Shown here piece after piece: positions 60,861 through 64,000 of a stretch of DNA of 64,000 nt (positions are counted from its first letter, which is position 1; every line of letters starts with the position of its first letter). Location of the stretch: assembly GCA_022818135.1 (NCBI GenBank), contig JAFMSR010000005.1, positions 19,997,168 through 20,061,167 of the forward strand, written 5' to 3'. Source of the stretch: Saxidomus purpurata. Lineage: Eukaryota > Mollusca > Bivalvia > Venerida > Veneridae. A program made the position numbers and the translations under genes. Under the pieces are notes generated by a model that did not search any database, was not told the origin of the DNA, and saw only the letters and a list, made by a program, of their open reading frames with translations.

Positions 60861-63360
60861 TTTTATATAATAAACAAACACTTTACCTTTGAAACTCTTA
60901 CCTTTGTACAATGTTTTCTTGGTCAAACACTAACCTTAATTTAATAATCTCATAACTTACAGTCCAAGCTTTTCATCAGGTTATATGATGTATAAATTTC
61001 CTGCATATTACCATCATGATAAATGGCTTTAAATTTTACAGCCTGAACTAATTCACTACATTAAATGTTTACAGTAGGGACTTTTAATAAAAAAGGAAGC
61101 CTTTTTTTTTTTGAAAATCTGAACAATTCATGTACTGGGCAAATATGTTTAAAACCTAAATTGCATAAATTAGGAACATGCTTGAAAGAATTTTATATTT
61201 AGGCAACTGAAATAATCATCTGTATTATATTAAATGTGTAATATAACAATGATTATTTCACGATTGACTTTAATTCCTAACTGTAGCATGATTTAAATGA
61301 ACTTAATTGCAATGGTTTTAGAGTTTGACCCATTTGCCCATGACATGAATCTTCAATTTTCAAAAAAAAGGCTTTCTTTTTTTATTAAACCTACGCTAAA
61401 CTGAAATAATTTAATTTATCAATAGTTCGGCTCTAAAATTGAAAGCCATTTAGCTCATCAGCCTAATATGCAGGACATTTATACTACATATACCTTGCCC
61501 GTATGAAAAGCTATGGACTGTAACTTAGCAGTTAATGAATTAAACTTAGTGTTTGACCCCGTTTGCCCACCAACTGAATACATCTGGACATCATTACTGG
61601 CCATATGTGAAATTTTCAGTTCCCAAAAGAATGCTCATGTTGTTTACATGAATAATTTATATTAAAATGGGGGATTAGGACTTAAAGAAATACCCTTTTT
61701 TCTCAAAGGATCTTCTGTTCAGGAAAACAAAAGAGTACAAAAAGTGTGTATATTTCACCCACTCTGCATTTGCTCCACTTTTTGCATTTCAATTGACACA
61801 CTGTTGTCACACCCCTTAACCTTTTATTTTTATCAGTGTTTTGGGTTAAGGTATCACTTTTGAATTTGAAATACCTTGACTACGTATAAAATATGAATCC
61901 CTTATCATAGTACATGTGTACGGCCCAAGGCCCTTTTTTTTGTACATGTGTACGTTTCATAATGCCCTGTCATGATTTTTGACTGAAATCTGTGTCAGGG
62001 TCAAATACTTGAAGTGAGTTGTTTAAGTTATTATCACTGCGGGTTTCTATAACAAGAGATAAAGTTTTTGTGCTGTCTAGAATGTTGATTTAGTTTGGAT
62101 TATTGTCTCGTTTAGGCTTTAAGAAAGTTGGTTAAATTTTGAGTTTGGGTCAGTATAACTAAAATTAGAAACAAGTATAGTTACCGGTAGTCTTTTTACA
62201 TGTAATACATCCAATAATGCATATACCATGCGTAAGCTATTATAAATCAATCTGTAGCATCATAAGTAAAACAAATTGAGGCAAACATGCACGCACTACC
62301 TCTTTAAAAGCTGCGTCAGCGTAAATACAAGAGTCAATATTGAAGTTTAATCAACATGCAGTGGCAGTCGTCTGCACATACCAGTTAGAATTACCAAGCT
62401 CAATTTATTTTATTTGCATTAAGTTAGTTTTTCTGTCGGATAAAAAATGATGTGAAAGTTTCCCTAAACCTTGATACATCATAAATTTCTAGATTTACAG
62501 TGACTAATGTTATACAAAGACAATGAATATAATTATGTACTATGAAAACAGTTACGTTACTTCTTTATAATAACCCTACATATGACTGACTGAAAGTATT
62601 AATTAACTGTGTGAAATGTGTTACCTGTAATTTTTTGTTGATTAATATACACAATGTTACAGTTAAAGTGTGTAGCACAAGTGATTTCATTTTACGCATC
62701 TGAACAGGTGACTGTATGTTAATGATGAAATCGAGGACAGCATTTATCATTTCGATCCTAACACGATACTGTCTTTGAAAAATACCCAGAAGTATGCTCA
62801 TTGCATAGAATTTAACATTTCATTGTACGGTAACCTACAAGCACTGAATGCAATTGGATGCATGTGTCATTTACCGCACAAGTTGACTGTGAAAAATGTG
62901 ACCTTATGATGAGTGTGAATTAACATTTATCAATTATGTCCTAGATCTTTCTTTGCATATATATAAGGAAATAATGCAGGTCATTTTACAATATGAGTTA
63001 TATAAATGTATTCACATATAAAGTTCTAGTATAAGAAAAAAAAGTTACTTTTGTTCACATGTAATCAATAAAATTTTTATATATATAACAGTATGAGATT
63101 TATTGTTATTGCCACTGTCTTCTATTTATTTTGTCTATCCTCTCGGATGGTGATCATTTCAACTGGAACAATTTTTATCAAACTTCAAACAAGTTTCAGT
63201 TTGATGACCCTTTCCCAAATTTGTAAAGTAAGTAAAGATAAACTACTATATCTTAAAATAATTTACATGATATTATTATCAAAGAATGGCAGACTGTTAT
63301 AAAGTGTTATCACTGTCTTGACATGTGTGTCCGTCTTTCCATATGAAAATCAGTCATAAT
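60861..63360. other. Intergenic, no gene recognised
   Basis: AT-rich DNA upstream of the second PTER copy. I see no exon with family-level similarity. A 69-codon frame at 63093-63302 has a hydrophobic start but no other support. Confidence 0.35.
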
Positions 63361-63817
63361 CTCTTTCAGGGATCAATAAATTTGATCCAGATCTGGGACA
63401 AAGGTACATGACTTGAACAAGTTCATGTTTGGTGACAATTTATCAGTTTTTGGAAGACAAAATTTTATAAATTTTTGCCCTCTTTTACTTAAACTATTAA
63501 ATACTATGTAGATAATGTCATCGAACAAACAAATTTTGAAATTTGAGACAGTCACTTAAAAACAATATACAAATGTATTCAGTTGTATACATTGCATTAT
63601 ATAAAACATTTGAAATGTATTATTATGCATGTAGGTCATGTCATTTTCTAGTGTTACTAATTTCTTTACCTGTATTATGCAAAGTTTGCAGTTAACATTC
63701 TTGTGCTGTTCAGTATCAGATATTTTGAATTTCAGTCTGTGATATAGAATAAATTAACAACCGATCAACAAGTTTAATTGCTGATAAAATACATGTATTG
63801 TGATGTTTGCTTTTCAG

Positions 63818-64000
63818 GAATCTTAATATACCAGTATAGTTTCCAGACGTCATTTATCTTTCATCACTAGCAAAATAGGAATAATGGAAGGCAAAATTAA
63901 CACTGGTAAGTAATAATTTACCATACTTACAATTTTAAATACAAAAGGGAGAAGATAATGGGTACCACTTTGTCCATCATTCTGGCATTCTTCCATCTGT
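63818..64000 (+). CDS. PTER: PTER-like second copy, first coding exon only (truncated by window edge)
   Basis: The exon begins after a conserved AG acceptor at 63816-63817. Its ATG is at 63884 and the coding part 63884-63905 is identical over all 22 bases to PTER copy 1 (MEGKINT plus one base), followed by the same GTAAGTAATAATT donor. The 5' UTR part is 18 nt shorter than in copy 1. Flank from 63368 and intron 1 into the repeat at 63946 are also homologous but clearly diverged. The rest of the gene lies outside the window, so intactness is unknown. It is in the same orientation as copy 1, about 63 kb away. Confidence 0.75.

Overview
The window is a stretch of animal nuclear DNA, AT-rich, with GT-AG introns and dense interspersed repeats. 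The gene set (PTER, P4HTM, DSCC1, POFUT1) is metazoan. Several repeat families (tRNA-headed SINEs, MITEs, long repeats with internal 120-180 bp subunits) look like those of bivalve molluscs, so a marine bivalve is my best guess; this rests on recall of repeat style, not on a search.

Layout: PTER runs on + in 8 coding exons (801-8877, 347 aa). From 9.1 to 26 kb there is no firm gene. That stretch holds SINEs, MITEs, an inverted 22-bp satellite, a strong G-quadruplex motif, a weakly supported and apparently frameshifted C2H2 zinc-finger gene (11541-14315), a 2.6-kb insertion bounded by two direct 458-bp MITE copies with a visible empty site, and a LINE tail. P4HTM runs on - in 10 exons (26059-35936, 397 aa). 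DSCC1 runs on + in 12 exons (36015-48726, 416 aa). P4HTM and DSCC1 are head to head, with only 78 bp between start codons. DSCC1 intron 11 contains a 514-nt pure C run. POFUT1 runs on - in 8 exons (49501-56713, 354 aa) and is convergent with DSCC1. From 56.7 to 63.4 kb I see only repeats and unassigned sequence. At the right edge (63818 onward) the first coding exon of a second PTER copy appears on +, with homologous 5' flank and homologous intron-1 repeat.

The genes do not form one pathway. PTER is an amidohydrolase-fold enzyme (N-acetyltaurine hydrolase in mammals). P4HTM is an ER-lumenal 2-oxoglutarate dioxygenase linked to hypoxia signalling. DSCC1 belongs to the CTF18 alternative clamp loader for sister-chromatid cohesion. 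POFUT1 is the ER O-fucosyltransferase for EGF repeats such as those of Notch. Links that the sequence does suggest are a shared P4HTM/DSCC1 promoter and a tandem duplication of PTER. All four gene models were built by hand: reading-frame phase closes at every junction and the protein matches family motifs.
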